Source of the DNA: Brevundimonas sp. G8
Lineage (GTDB): Bacteria; Pseudomonadota; Alphaproteobacteria; Caulobacterales; Caulobacteraceae
Direction of reading: 5' to 3'
Assembly (NCBI RefSeq): GCF_902506205.1
Contig: NZ_LR732816.1
Span: forward strand, 2,644,993 to 2,708,992
DNA: 64,000 nt
Each line of letters begins with the position of its first letter. The stretch's first letter is position 1. Both the position numbers and the translations under genes were made by a program. Shown here in pieces: positions 1-8,645 of this stretch. The notes beneath the pieces were generated by a model. The model saw only the letters and a program-made list of their open reading frames with translations. It was not told the origin of the DNA and searched no databases.

Positions 1-957
1 ACGCTGTCCGGTGTCGCCCAGCGACAGGGCGCGAGGGCTGGTCCCCAGGATGGTCCGCTCCTCGTCGGTCAGATTGGCGGCGAGGGTCACGGCGATCAGG
101 TCCGCCAGCGCAGGAGAGGCGGGGGCGTCCAGCGCGACCGCGCGGGATTCGGCTGTGACCGAGCCGTCCGACAGGAACTCAGCCGCCGTATAGGCGGCGG
201 TCCAGGAGCCGGTGTGGACATAGGCGCTGCGGCCCTGGCGATGCTGGAACAGCAGGTGGTTATGACCGCCGATCATCAGGCTGCCGTCGGGTAGCAGCGG
301 CAGGATGTCCCCGTCGGCGGTGACGCCTGCGTGGCTCATGATCATGACGAGATCTGCGCCGGCGAGGTTGTCGTCCAGATTGGCGCTGGCCCAGTCGGCG
401 GCGGACGGGATCGACAGTTGGTCGCGCGAGGCCTTGGGGTAGGTGGTCAGAGAATTGGTCGCCATGCCCACGACCCGCAGCGAACGGCGACCGAAGGGCA
501 GGGTCGTGGACGGGTCTGCATAGCCGGCGCCCGTGCGCGTATCACCGATGGTGCTGACGACATGAACGCCCAGGCTCTTCATCCGAGCGACGACCTGGGC
601 CAGGTCGGGGGTCAAGTCGTTGTCGTGATTGCCCAGGTTGAACACCGTCGGGGCGATCTTCGGCAAGGCCGCCAGGAAGGCCCAGTCCACCACGCCGCCC
701 GACCGCACGGCGACGACATTGCCGTGCTCGAAGATGTCGCCGTCGATGGCGATGACGTGCGGCACGGGGTTGGAGCGGACTTCGGTCTCGAAGGCGGCCA
801 GCAACTGGGCGGTCCGCTCATAGGCGGAATGCATGTCGGAGACGGCCAGCACTCGGCCGATCACATCCGCCCGTTTCATGCCGATCAGCCCCGGCGCGAA
901 AGCCGTCGCCCCGGCGAGTTGCAGGAGCCGGCGACGGGAGGGCGTGACGAGAGGCAT
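1..957 (-). CDS. Tat-exported metallophosphatase / 5'-nucleotidase-like protein (3' end cut by window edge)
   Basis: Reading the minus strand from the ATG at 955-957 gives a frame that stays open for 319 codons to the left edge, so the C-terminus is missing. The N-terminus carries SRRRLLQLAGA, a twin-arginine signal, indicating export of a folded metalloenzyme. Calcineurin-like phosphoesterase motifs appear in order: a D-x-H near residue 41 (SDMHS), IDGD, GNHD, a late SHAG and GGHNH. This matches bifunctional metallophosphatase/5'-nucleotidases that hydrolyse phosphomonoesters or nucleotides in the periplasm. The substrate cannot be read from sequence. It is divergent from the TonB receptor at 1209, with 251 bases of shared upstream DNA. 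Confidence 0.8.
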   Translation of the reverse strand, partial: MPLVTPSRRRLLQLAGATAFAPGLIGMKRADVIGRVLAVSDMHSAYERTAQLLAAFETEVRSNPVPHVIAIDGDIFEHGNVVAVRSGGVVDWAFLAALPKIAPTVFNLGNHDNDLTPDLAQVVARMKSLGVHVVSTIGDTRTGAGYADPSTTLPFGRRSLRVVGMATNSLTTYPKASRDQLSIPSAADWASANLDDNLAGADLVMIMSHAGVTADGDILPLLPDGSLMIGGHNHLLFQHRQGRSAYVHTGSWTAAYTAAEFLSDGSVTAESRAVALDAPASPALADLIAVTLAANLTDEERTILGTSPRALSLGDTGQR

Positions 958-1208
958 ACGCAATCCAAACAATGTCTTGGAGGCGTGCGGAGCGGACTCA
1001 CGCACCTTTTAAGCATCGCATTTCGGCCCTATCGGCACAATGCCGGCCGGCGCTGTGCAGCTCTGCGCAGGACAGATTGTCACATGGGTGTGGCTGCGTC
1101 TTTAAAGGTTCAAGAAACATGCGCGCTCTGCGCTGGCGGCCGTCGCTGCGAAGCTCTACGGCGTCGCGCGACAAGTCCTCCCCACTGTCGCCAAGGAAAT
1201 CCCCGCCC

Positions 1209-3446
1209 ATGCTTCGCCAAGCCCTTCTGGCCGCCACCGTCAGCGGCATCGCCCTGTTGAGCGCCGGCTCGGTTCTCGCCCAGACGACGGACACCAATGT
1301 CGAAGCCGCCGGCGTCGACGACATCGTCGTCACCGCCCAGCGCCGCAGCGAAAACATCCGCGAGGTGCCGTTCGCCGTCACCGCCCTGAACACCCAGACC
1401 CTGCAGGACATCTCGGCCGGCGGCGCCGACATCCTGTCGCTGTCGGCGCGCGTGCCCAGCCTTCAGGTCGAGAGCTCGAACGGCCGCTACGCCCCGCGCT
1501 TCTACATCCGCGGCCTGGGCAATGTGGACTTCGACTTCACCGCCTCGCAGCCGGTTTCGGTGGTGCTGGACAATGTCGTGCTGGAGAGCGTCTATCTGAA
1601 GGGCTTCCCACTCTTCGACGTGCAGCAGTTGGAAGTCCTGCGTGGTCCGCAAGGCACGCTGTTCGGCCGCAACACCCCCGCTGGCGTCGTCAAGATCGAC
1701 ACCGTCAAGCCGTCGGACGACTTCACCGGGTTTGGCTCGCTAACCTACGGCAACCTGGGTTCCGCCCGGGCCGAGGCGGCCGTCACCCTGCCGGCGTCTG
1801 ACACGCTTCAGGTGCGCGGCGCCATCCTGTGGAACCACCGCGACGACTGGGTGAACAACGCCTTCAACCCGTCCTTCGCCAATGCGGACAAGGATGATCT
1901 GGGCGGCTTCAACGATCTGGCCGCGCGCGTTCACGTCGCCTGGACCCCCACCGATCGTCTCTCGACCCTGCTGACGCTTCAGGCTCGCGACTATGACGGC
2001 ACGGGCACGATGAACCGCGCCAACGCCCTGACCAAGGGGTCGAACGAACTGAACGGAAACTTCGACCGTGACACCGTCTATTATGACGGCGGCCGCAACA
2101 ACTTCCAGAAGCAGAAGACCACCTCGCAGTCGATTCAGGTCGCCTATGATTTCGGCCCCGCCACCCTGACCGGCATCGTCGGTTCGTACCAGGGCTGGTC
2201 CCAGGGCGACGGCGACATCGACGGCGGCGTGGCCACGGCTCCGGCGACGGCGCCTTTCAAGACCCCGTTCAACTCCGAGACCGGCACCCTCTCCAGCGAC
2301 CTGCTGCAGAACACCTATGAGCTGCGCCTGGCGTCGAACGGCGACGGCCGGGTCGGCTGGCAGGTCGGCGCCTTCTATTGGGACGAGCGGATCAACCTGG
2401 TCTCCGGCACCTTCAACGGCACGGGCAACCCCGCGCCGACGCGGGTGACCGACATCGTGCAGAAGTCGGATTCCTGGTCGGTGTTCGGACAAGGCAGCTA
2501 CAAGCTGACGGACGCTTTGAAGGTGACGGCGGGCGTGCGCTACACCGACGACAACCGCGACTACAACGGGCGGATCGTGTTTGGGACGGGCGCTGGCGGC
2601 ACGGGCGCCGTCTCCGTCGGCGACGAGCAGGTCAGCTGGGACGTCAGCGCCCTCTATCAGGTCAACGACAGCCTCAACCTGTTTGCGCGCGCGGCCAAGG
2701 GTTATCGCGGTCCGTCGATCCAGGGCCGCAACCTGCCCGTCCTGACGACGGCCGATTCCGAGACGGTCATGTCGTACGAGACCGGCCTGAAGGCCCGCCT
2801 GCTGGACGGCCGCGCACGCTTCAACGCGACGGCCTATGTCTATGAGGTCAGCGACATGCAGTTCACCGCCATCGGCGGCGCGGACAACTCGAACCGCCTG
2901 ATCAACGCCGACAAGGGCGAGGGTTACGGCCTGGAACTGGATGGCGACATCTATCTGGGCGCGGGCTTCAGCCTGTCGGCCGGCGCCGCCTGGAACCACA
3001 CCGAGATCAAGGACAGCGACCTGCTGGTGGCCATCTGCGGCGCCAACTGCACCGTCACCGATCCGATCGTGACCGTGGGCACGACCCGTCGCGCCAACAT
3101 CGACGGCAACCCCTTCCCGCAGGCGCCGGAATACACCGCCAACCTGACGCTGAACTATGTCCGGTCGCTGGGCAACGACACCGAGCTCTTCGCCTCGACC
3201 GACTGGGTCATGCAGAAGGACTTCAACCTGTTCCTGTATGAATCGGTCGAGTTCATGCAGGACACGGCGTTCGAAGGCGGCCTGCGCGCAGGCTGGCGCG
3301 ACCTGAACCGCGGCATCGAGGCGGCCGCCTATGTCCGCAACATCACTGACGAAGAGAACGTGATCGGCGGCATCGATTTCAACAACTTGACCGCCTTCGT
3401 CAACGAACCGCGCACCTACGGCGTGCAGCTGACCAAGCGGTTCTGA
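1209..3446 (+). CDS. TonB-dependent receptor
   Basis: The protein of 745 residues is an outer-membrane active transporter energised by TonB-ExbBD. I chose the ATG at 1209 because it begins a clean Sec signal (MLRQALLAATVSGIALL...VLAQ). The frame is open further upstream, but that extension is arginine-rich and unlike a signal. AAGGA at 1193-1197 could serve as ribosome site. After the signal come the TonB-box-like VDDIVVTAQRR (about residues 36-46), a plug domain with the typical LEVLRGPQGTLFGRNTPAG segment, and a beta-barrel ending in a terminal phenylalanine (QLTKRF), the usual barrel-assembly signal. The substrate (siderophore, sugar, other) is unknown. A hairpin terminator follows at 3462. 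Confidence 0.9.
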   Translation: MLRQALLAATVSGIALLSAGSVLAQTTDTNVEAAGVDDIVVTAQRRSENIREVPFAVTALNTQTLQDISAGGADILSLSARVPSLQVESSNGRYAPRFYIRGLGNVDFDFTASQPVSVVLDNVVLESVYLKGFPLFDVQQLEVLRGPQGTLFGRNTPAGVVKIDTVKPSDDFTGFGSLTYGNLGSARAEAAVTLPASDTLQVRGAILWNHRDDWVNNAFNPSFANADKDDLGGFNDLAARVHVAWTPTDRLSTLLTLQARDYDGTGTMNRANALTKGSNELNGNFDRDTVYYDGGRNNFQKQKTTSQSIQVAYDFGPATLTGIVGSYQGWSQGDGDIDGGVATAPATAPFKTPFNSETGTLSSDLLQNTYELRLASNGDGRVGWQVGAFYWDERINLVSGTFNGTGNPAPTRVTDIVQKSDSWSVFGQGSYKLTDALKVTAGVRYTDDNRDYNGRIVFGTGAGGTGAVSVGDEQVSWDVSALYQVNDSLNLFARAAKGYRGPSIQGRNLPVLTTADSETVMSYETGLKARLLDGRARFNATAYVYEVSDMQFTAIGGADNSNRLINADKGEGYGLELDGDIYLGAGFSLSAGAAWNHTEIKDSDLLVAICGANCTVTDPIVTVGTTRRANIDGNPFPQAPEYTANLTLNYVRSLGNDTELFASTDWVMQKDFNLFLYESVEFMQDTAFEGGLRAGWRDLNRGIEAAAYVRNITDEENVIGGIDFNNLTAFVNEPRTYGVQLTKRF

Positions 3447-3852
3447 TCGACATGCATTGAGGCGTCGATCTGCAAGGCTGCGGATCGACGTCTTTTCGCA
3501 TCGTCCAGAATATGTCCATTGCGGATTGCTCCGCTATGGGCCTCGCAACGCAGCAGCGACATAGGCTTTCCAGTGCGGATGCTGGACTGGTTTTTAGACT
3601 GATTTGTCTGATTATCCTGGTCGCCATGGCCATTCTCTGCACGTTGAAAAGCCAAACCTGATGAAATCCACACCTTCGGGCTGTTGCTGGCCGTCGCCGG
3701 CGGTCTGCTGCGCAGGATAGGAGTCGTCTTCCAGGTCCGTCGCTGCTGATCCCGACCTGACCTGCGCAAATGACGCAGCTGCGCCGCAAATAAGCCGTGA
3801 ACCATTCGGCGATCAGACGGTTAGCCAAGCCAGACCTTAGGGAAGGGCCCAG
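3447..3852. other. Intergenic stretch, no gene supported
   Basis: Apart from the terminator at 3462-3496 I see nothing convincing. Several open frames cross it on the minus strand, but they lack signals, family resemblance and good ribosome sites. The promoter of the DUF2231-like gene must lie in its right part. Confidence 0.5.
3462..3496 (+). terminator. Rho-independent terminator after the TonB receptor
   Basis: The arms gcgtcgatc and gatcgacg pair across a 12-base loop and are followed by tctttt. It lies 15 bases after the receptor stop codon. Confidence 0.6.
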
Positions 3853-4266
3853 ATGAACACCCACGGACTATCAGGCGCGGTCGTGCGACCCCTGCACGGC
3901 CTTTTGCTGGCGTTTCCAATCGCCCTGTTCACCTTCGCCCTGTTCACCGACATCGCCTATCTGAAGACGGCCGAGGTTCAGTGGACCAACTTCTCGGCCT
4001 GGCTGATCACTGGGGCGCTAGTGTTCGGCGGGTTGGCTGGCGTCTTCTCGATTATCGATTTCGTGCTCGGCCGGTCGCGTCGTGCGCTGATCCATGTCGT
4101 CGCCCTGGCCCTGGCCTGGGTGCTGGGCCTGGTGAACGCCTTCAAGCATAGCCAGGACGCCTGGAGCTCGGTCGGCGCCTTTGGCCTGATCCTGTCCATC
4201 CTCTGCACAATCCTGGTCCTGGTCGCCGGCTGGACCGCCTATGCCGCGCGGGAGAGCGTCCGATGA
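3853..4266 (+). CDS. DUF2231-like four-helix membrane protein
   Basis: This 137-residue protein is almost entirely hydrophobic and shows four likely transmembrane helices (about residues 15-33, 48-68, 75-95 and 110-130). The short N-terminal HGLLLAFPIALFTFALFTDIAY and the spacing of helices resemble DUF2231 proteins, whose function is not established. Its stop overlaps the start of the next gene (ATGA at 4263-4266), so it is translationally coupled to the sugar dehydrogenase. A role as membrane partner or electron-transfer neighbour of that enzyme is inference only. Confidence 0.7.
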   Translation: MNTHGLSGAVVRPLHGLLLAFPIALFTFALFTDIAYLKTAEVQWTNFSAWLITGALVFGGLAGVFSIIDFVLGRSRRALIHVVALALAWVLGLVNAFKHSQDAWSSVGAFGLILSILCTILVLVAGWTAYAARESVR

Positions 4267-5570
4267 ACAAGAACCTGCTCGCAGCCAGCGCCGCAACCCT
4301 CGCCATGGCCCTGACCGTCGCCTCGTGCGGCAACGCCAGCGATCCCAAACTAAATCAGACCGGCGCCACGCCCGACCTGCCCCAGGTCAACGAGACCCTG
4401 GTCCCGGCGATGAAGATCAGCCCGCCCGCCGGCTGGAACGGCGAGACGCCGACCGTGCCTGCAGGCTTCACCGTCAGCGCCTTCGCCACCGACCTTAAGA
4501 TTCCGCGCCAGATGCTGGTCCTGCCCAACGGCGACGTCCTGATCGCTGAGGGGCGTGGCGGCCATGCCCCGGCCATGCGGCCCAAGGACGTCATCGCCGG
4601 CGTGATCAAGAAACAGGGCAACACCAAGATCGCCGGCGGCAACCGCATCACCCTGCTGCGCGACGCCAATAACGACGGCATCCCCGAACTGCGCACCGTC
4701 CTGGTCGAGAACCTGGATGCGCCCTACGGCCTGGCCTATGTCGACGGTTCCCTTTACGTCGCCGAACAGGGCGCGCTGGTCCGCTTCGCCTTCCAGCCCG
4801 GGCAGACCGGCATCGCGACGCCGGCCGAGCGCGTCACCGAACTGCCTTCGCGCATCAACCACCACTGGACCAAGTCCCTGACCGTCAGCGCCGACGGGAC
4901 AAAGCTCTATGTCGGCATCGGCTCCAACTCCAACATCGGCGAGCGCGGCATGGCCGTGGAGGAAGAGCGCGCCGTGGTCTGGGAAATCGACCGCGCGACC
5001 GGCGCGCGCCGGACAATCGCCACCGGCATCCGCAACCCGACCGCCCTGGCGATCGAACCGACGACCAGCCTGTTGTGGTCGGTGGTCAACGAGCGCGACG
5101 AGCTGGGCCCGCAACTGGTGCCGGACTATCTGACCCAGGTGAAGGATGGCGCTTTCTACGGCTGGCCCTACAGCTATTGGGGCCAGAACCGCGATCCGCG
5201 CGTGATGCCGCAAAACCCGGAGATGGTGGCCAAGGCCATCGCGCCGGACTACGCCCTGGGATCGCACGTCGCGGCGCTGGGCATCGACTTCGCGCGCAAC
5301 GGCGGCTTCGGCGGTGCGTTTTCCAACGGCGCTTTCATCGGCATGCACGGCAGCTGGAACCGACAAGATCCGTCTGGCTACAAGGTCGCCTGGGTGCCCT
5401 TCAACGGTGGTCGCCCCGCCGGCCCGCCGGTCGATTTCGCCACCGGCTTCCTGAAGAACGGCGAGGCGCGCGGCCGCCCGGTCGGAGTCGCCTTCGACCC
5501 TAACAAGCGCGTCCTGCTGGTCGCCGACGACCTGTCCAATACCGTTTGGCGCATCGCCCCGGCACGCTGA
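4263..5570 (+). CDS. PQQ-dependent sugar dehydrogenase family lipoprotein
   Basis: The 435-residue protein starts with a lipoprotein signal ending in VASC (Cys22), placing it at a periplasm-facing membrane. The rest is a six-bladed beta-propeller of the soluble glucose/sorbosone dehydrogenase type. Recognisable pieces are FATDLKIPRQMLVLPNGDVLIAE, LDAPYGLAY, a calcium/PQQ-site-like GIRNPTALAI, WPYSYWGQN, HGSWNR and GRPVGVAFDPN. Family members oxidise aldoses or related alcohols with PQQ. No PQQ biosynthesis genes are in the window. It is coupled by a 4-base overlap to the membrane protein upstream and followed by a strong terminator. The substrate is unknown. Confidence 0.85.
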   Translation: MNKNLLAASAATLAMALTVASCGNASDPKLNQTGATPDLPQVNETLVPAMKISPPAGWNGETPTVPAGFTVSAFATDLKIPRQMLVLPNGDVLIAEGRGGHAPAMRPKDVIAGVIKKQGNTKIAGGNRITLLRDANNDGIPELRTVLVENLDAPYGLAYVDGSLYVAEQGALVRFAFQPGQTGIATPAERVTELPSRINHHWTKSLTVSADGTKLYVGIGSNSNIGERGMAVEEERAVVWEIDRATGARRTIATGIRNPTALAIEPTTSLLWSVVNERDELGPQLVPDYLTQVKDGAFYGWPYSYWGQNRDPRVMPQNPEMVAKAIAPDYALGSHVAALGIDFARNGGFGGAFSNGAFIGMHGSWNRQDPSGYKVAWVPFNGGRPAGPPVDFATGFLKNGEARGRPVGVAFDPNKRVLLVADDLSNTVWRIAPAR

Positions 5571-5576
5571 ACGGAA

Positions 5577-5614
5577 AACGGCTCACCCCTGCGTTTGGGT
5601 GAGCCGTTGGTTTC
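5577..5614 (+). terminator. Rho-independent terminator after the sugar dehydrogenase
   Basis: A perfect 12-base stem (aacggctcaccc / gggtgagccgtt) with an 8-base loop is followed by ggtttc. It begins 7 bases after the stop codon and also separates this gene from the convergent gene at 5690. Confidence 0.8.
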
Positions 5615-5689
5615 GGCGCAAGTTGCTAGCTGGAAGCGTCGTTCAGACAGCGAACGCCGCCGGCATGTGTAAGGGTGAGGTCCGCCTGT

Positions 5690-6028
5690 TCAGGGCGTGA
5701 AGTCGATGGTGCGCTCGAAGGGCGCGTCGACCGCTCGACCTCGTTCCAGGATCGGCGTGACTTCCGCGCCGTCCATCAAAGCCAAAGCCGCTTCTCCAAA
5801 GCCCAGACCCGGGCGCGTTTCTTCCAAAACAACGCAGTCCGTCACATGGCCCGACGCCAGCGCGGTGCAGCGCAGACGAACGCTGAAACGCTCGGTGGAG
5901 GTCTGCAGTGCGACCGTCTGCTCCACGGCAGGCTTGGGCGCGGCGTACAAGGCGGCGTCCTTGAGCATGGGCGCACTCGGAGCGCTCAGCAACGTGGTGA
6001 TCAGGGTCAGGCTGAGGGTCAGGGTCAT
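5690..6028 (-). CDS. Small secreted protein with TonB C-terminal-like fold
   Basis: The product has 112 residues with a Sec-like N-terminus (MTLTLSLTLITTLLSAPSAP). The body reads VRLRCTALASGHVTDCVVLEE followed by GLGFGEAALALM, an EVTPILERGRAVDAP segment and a closing TIDF. This pattern (strand, Cys, glycine-led turn, second Cys, helix with GFGxAAL, last strand) is that of TonB C-terminal domains. There is no transmembrane-plus-proline-rich linker, so it is not a full energy transducer. It may be a stand-alone periplasmic TonB_C domain, as often seen in alphaproteobacteria. The first codons come from a short direct repeat (tcagggtcag units). Confidence 0.6.
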   Translation of the reverse strand: MTLTLSLTLITTLLSAPSAPMLKDAALYAAPKPAVEQTVALQTSTERFSVRLRCTALASGHVTDCVVLEETRPGLGFGEAALALMDGAEVTPILERGRAVDAPFERTIDFTP

Positions 6029-6140
6029 GGCAGGCCTCGTTCGCCTTCTATTAAGATTTGCGCCCGACCTCCGTTCCCTGAAATCTGGAAAACTCGGCCA
6101 GATGCGTCAGAAAAAACACACCGCTATCCGTACGCTGCGC

Positions 6141-7016
6141 TCAGAACGGTTTGAGACTGGCCTGGCGGGTTTCGCACAGCCTCTTCAGCCAAGTTCGAAC
6201 CGTGCGCATACGGGCGGTGTCGTGAACGTCGCGGTGGGTGGCCAGCCAGAAGCGGCGCTCGATCAGGATGGACGGCAGGACGCGCACCAGACCCTCGGCC
6301 AGGAAGCAGGGCAGGACGCCGATGCCGCCGCCGGCCGCGATGATCTCCTTCTGGGCGCGGATCGAGGACGAGGCGACGTGGGGCGTCAGGCCGGGGCGCA
6401 CCTCGTCTAGATAGCGCAGCTCGGGCGCATAGATCAGGTCGTCGATATAGCCGACGATGTCGAAAGCGGTCAGGTCGTCGACAGTCTGGGGCGCGCCGTG
6501 CTGCGCCACGTGGTCGGGCGAGGCGTAGAGAGCCAGCTGATAGGGCGTCAGCGGCTCTACGATCAGGCGCGCGGCGTCGGGCGCGGCCAGGGTGATCGCC
6601 ATGTCCACCTCGCGTCGGGTCGGCGACAGGAAGCCGGACGTGGCCGCCAGTTCGATCCGCAGGCCGGGGCTGGCGCGGCGCAAGGCGGGCAGGGCGGGAG
6701 CCACGATACTGACGCCGAACCCTTCCGAGGCGCTGATGCGCACGACGCCGGCCAAGGTGTCGGCCTGGGTCACGCGGGCGGCGGCCTCCATCGCGCTTTC
6801 GGCCTCCAGCCCCATGTCGAGCAACTGGGCGCCCGCCGCCGTCAGCTGAAGGCCGGTGGTGGATCGGACGACGAGGGTGGACTTCAGCGTGCTTTCCAGC
6901 CGCGCCACGCGTCGCCCGACGGTGGCGGCATCGACGCCCAAGCGCACGGCCGCGCCGCCCAGCGAGCCCGCCCGCGCTGCGGCGATGAAGATGCGAAGGT
7001 CGTCCCAATCGAACAT
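6141..7016 (-). CDS. LysR-family transcriptional regulator
   Basis: This is a standard-size LysR protein (291 residues). The winged helix-turn-helix occupies about residues 3-60 (DDLRIFIAAARAGSLGGAA, then VGRRVARLE). A periplasmic-binding-protein-like effector domain follows from about residue 85 (VRISASEGFGVSIV). It is transcribed away from the valine catabolic operon with 119 bases between the two starts. The usual LysR arrangement of a regulator divergent from its target suggests control of mmsA and following genes, perhaps by a valine intermediate; this is inference. An imperfect inverted repeat lies between the two genes. Confidence 0.9.
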   Translation of the reverse strand: MFDWDDLRIFIAAARAGSLGGAAVRLGVDAATVGRRVARLESTLKSTLVVRSTTGLQLTAAGAQLLDMGLEAESAMEAAARVTQADTLAGVVRISASEGFGVSIVAPALPALRRASPGLRIELAATSGFLSPTRREVDMAITLAAPDAARLIVEPLTPYQLALYASPDHVAQHGAPQTVDDLTAFDIVGYIDDLIYAPELRYLDEVRPGLTPHVASSSIRAQKEIIAAGGGIGVLPCFLAEGLVRVLPSILIERRFWLATHRDVHDTARMRTVRTWLKRLCETRQASLKPF

Positions 7017-7033
7017 CGGCGGATCATCCGGTC

Positions 7034-7069
7034 ATGCAAAAATGCAGAAAGCTGGCTGCAACTTTGCAT
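7034..7069. promoter_or_regulatory. Imperfect inverted repeat between LysR gene and mmsA (candidate LysR site)
   Basis: The left arm atgcaaaaatgcag (7034-7047) and right arm ctgcaactttgcat (7056-7069) are reverse complements at 11 of 14 positions, with an 8-base spacer. It lies 18 bases before the LysR start and 67 before mmsA, a normal place for a LysR regulator site. Confidence 0.5.
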
Positions 7070-7135
7070 TATCGCACCTGGGGTGTGGGGTGATAGCCAT
7101 AGGCGAACAAAAGAACGATCAGGGAGATCCAGGCC

Positions 7136-8638
7136 ATGCGCGACATCCGCCACTTCATCGACGGTGCGGCCTTCGACGGCGCGTCCGGGCGTTTCGGCGA
7201 CGTGTTCGATCCCAACACCGGCGAGGTCCAGGCGCGCGTGCAACTGGCCACGACTGGCGAGGTCGACCGGGCGGTTCAGGCGGCGCAGAACGCCTTCGAC
7301 GGCTGGGCCTCGACCAATCCCCAGCGCCGCGCCCGCGTCATGTTCGACTTCAAACGCCTGGTCGAGGCGCGGATGGACGAACTGGCCGAGCTGCTGTCCA
7401 GCGAGCACGGCAAGGTCATCGCCGACTCCAAGGGCGACATCCAGCGCGGGCTGGAGGTGATCGAGTTCGCCTGCGGCATCCCGCACGCGCTGAAGGGCGA
7501 ATATACGCAAGGCGCCGGTCCCGGCATCGACGTCTATTCGATGCGCCAGCCGCTGGGCGTGGTGGCGGGCATCACCCCGTTCAACTTCCCCGGCATGATC
7601 CCGATGTGGATGTTCGGCGTGGCCATCGCGGTGGGCAACACCTTCGTTCTGAAGCCGTCGGAACGGGACCCGTCCTTGCCGGTGCGCCTGGCCGAGCTGA
7701 TGCTGGAAGCGGGCGCGCCGAACGGTGTGCTGAACGTGGTCCACGGGGACAAGACGGCGGTGGACGCCATCCTGACCCATCCGCTGGTTCACGCCGTCAG
7801 CTTCGTCGGCTCGTCCGACATCGCCCACTATGTCTATCAAACCGGCGCCGCCAACCATAAGCGGGTCCAGGCCATGGGCGGGGCCAAGAACCACGGCATC
7901 GTCCTGCCTGACGCCGACATGGATCAGGTGATCAAGGATCTGGCGGGCGCGGCGTACGGCTCTGCCGGCGAACGCTGCATGGCCCTGCCGGTCGTGGTGC
8001 CGGTCGGCAAGAAGACGGCGGACGAACTGCGCGAGCGGATGGTGGCGGAAATCCCGTCGATGCGGGTCGGCGTCTCCACCGACGCGGGCGCCCACTATGG
8101 CCCCGTCGTCACGGCCCAGCATCGCGACCGTATCGCCGGCTGGATCGAGAAGGGCGTGCAGGAAGGCGCCGAACTGGTCGTCGATGGCCGCGACTTCAGC
8201 CTGCAGGGGCACGAGAAGGGCTATTTCATCGGCCCGTCGCTGTTCGACCATGTGAAGCCCGAGATGTCGTCCTATCAGGAGGAAATCTTCGGTCCTGTAT
8301 TGCAGATCGTCCGCGCCGAGACCTTCGAGGAGGCCCTGGCCCTGCCGTCGAACCACCAGTACGGCAACGGCGTCGCCATCTTCACCCAGAACGGCCGCGC
8401 GGCGCGCGACTTCGCCGCCCGGGTCAATGTCGGCATGGTTGGCATTAATGTGCCGATCCCGGTGCCGGTCGCCTATCACACCTTCGGCGGCTGGAAGCGA
8501 TCGGCGTTCGGCGACATCAACCAGCACGGCATGGAGGGCGTCCGCTTCTGGACCAAGACCAAGACCGTTACCGCCCGCTGGCCGGACAGCGCGCTGGAGC
8601 ATTCTGACAGTTCGTTCGTCATTCCGACGATGCGCTGA
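7136..8638 (+). CDS. mmsA: CoA-acylating methylmalonate-semialdehyde dehydrogenase
   Basis: The 500-residue protein is an aldehyde dehydrogenase of the MmsA type, which converts methylmalonate semialdehyde plus CoA and NAD+ to propionyl-CoA in valine breakdown (and malonate semialdehyde to acetyl-CoA). It starts with RHFIDGAAFDG, has PLGVVAGITPFNFPGMIPMWM near residues 140-160, the cofactor segment GNTFVLKPSE, FVGSSDIAHYVY, and the catalytic cysteine in GSAGERCMAL near residue 281. The length matches the family (about 500). A clear ribosome site (cagggag) precedes the ATG. It heads an operon with the acyl-CoA dehydrogenase 7 bases downstream. Function is well supported by the neighbours. Confidence 0.95.
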   Translation: MRDIRHFIDGAAFDGASGRFGDVFDPNTGEVQARVQLATTGEVDRAVQAAQNAFDGWASTNPQRRARVMFDFKRLVEARMDELAELLSSEHGKVIADSKGDIQRGLEVIEFACGIPHALKGEYTQGAGPGIDVYSMRQPLGVVAGITPFNFPGMIPMWMFGVAIAVGNTFVLKPSERDPSLPVRLAELMLEAGAPNGVLNVVHGDKTAVDAILTHPLVHAVSFVGSSDIAHYVYQTGAANHKRVQAMGGAKNHGIVLPDADMDQVIKDLAGAAYGSAGERCMALPVVVPVGKKTADELRERMVAEIPSMRVGVSTDAGAHYGPVVTAQHRDRIAGWIEKGVQEGAELVVDGRDFSLQGHEKGYFIGPSLFDHVKPEMSSYQEEIFGPVLQIVRAETFEEALALPSNHQYGNGVAIFTQNGRAARDFAARVNVGMVGINVPIPVPVAYHTFGGWKRSAFGDINQHGMEGVRFWTKTKTVTARWPDSALEHSDSSFVIPTMR

Positions 8639-8645
8639 GGTCGCC

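Noticed and set aside
331..1260. 309-codon open frame on the plus strand
   Set aside because: It lies opposite the metallophosphatase and runs into the TonB receptor 5' region; the product is rich in Arg, Gly and Gln without a domain. The minus-strand metallophosphatase has all family motifs.
1740..2999. 419-codon frame antisense to the TonB receptor
   Set aside because: A shadow frame of a high-GC coding region (Val/Gly/Arg/Asp-rich, no motifs). The same applies to the long frames opposite the genes at 13591-15495, 22714-24849, 26163-28655, 53402-54874 and 60094-61452.
3661..3720. Short Cys-rich ORF MKSTPSGCCWPSPAVCCAG
   Set aside because: It has two Cys pairs like a leader peptide, but no ribosome site and no hairpin linked to its end. 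It lies about 130 bases before a DUF2231-like gene with no reason for such control.
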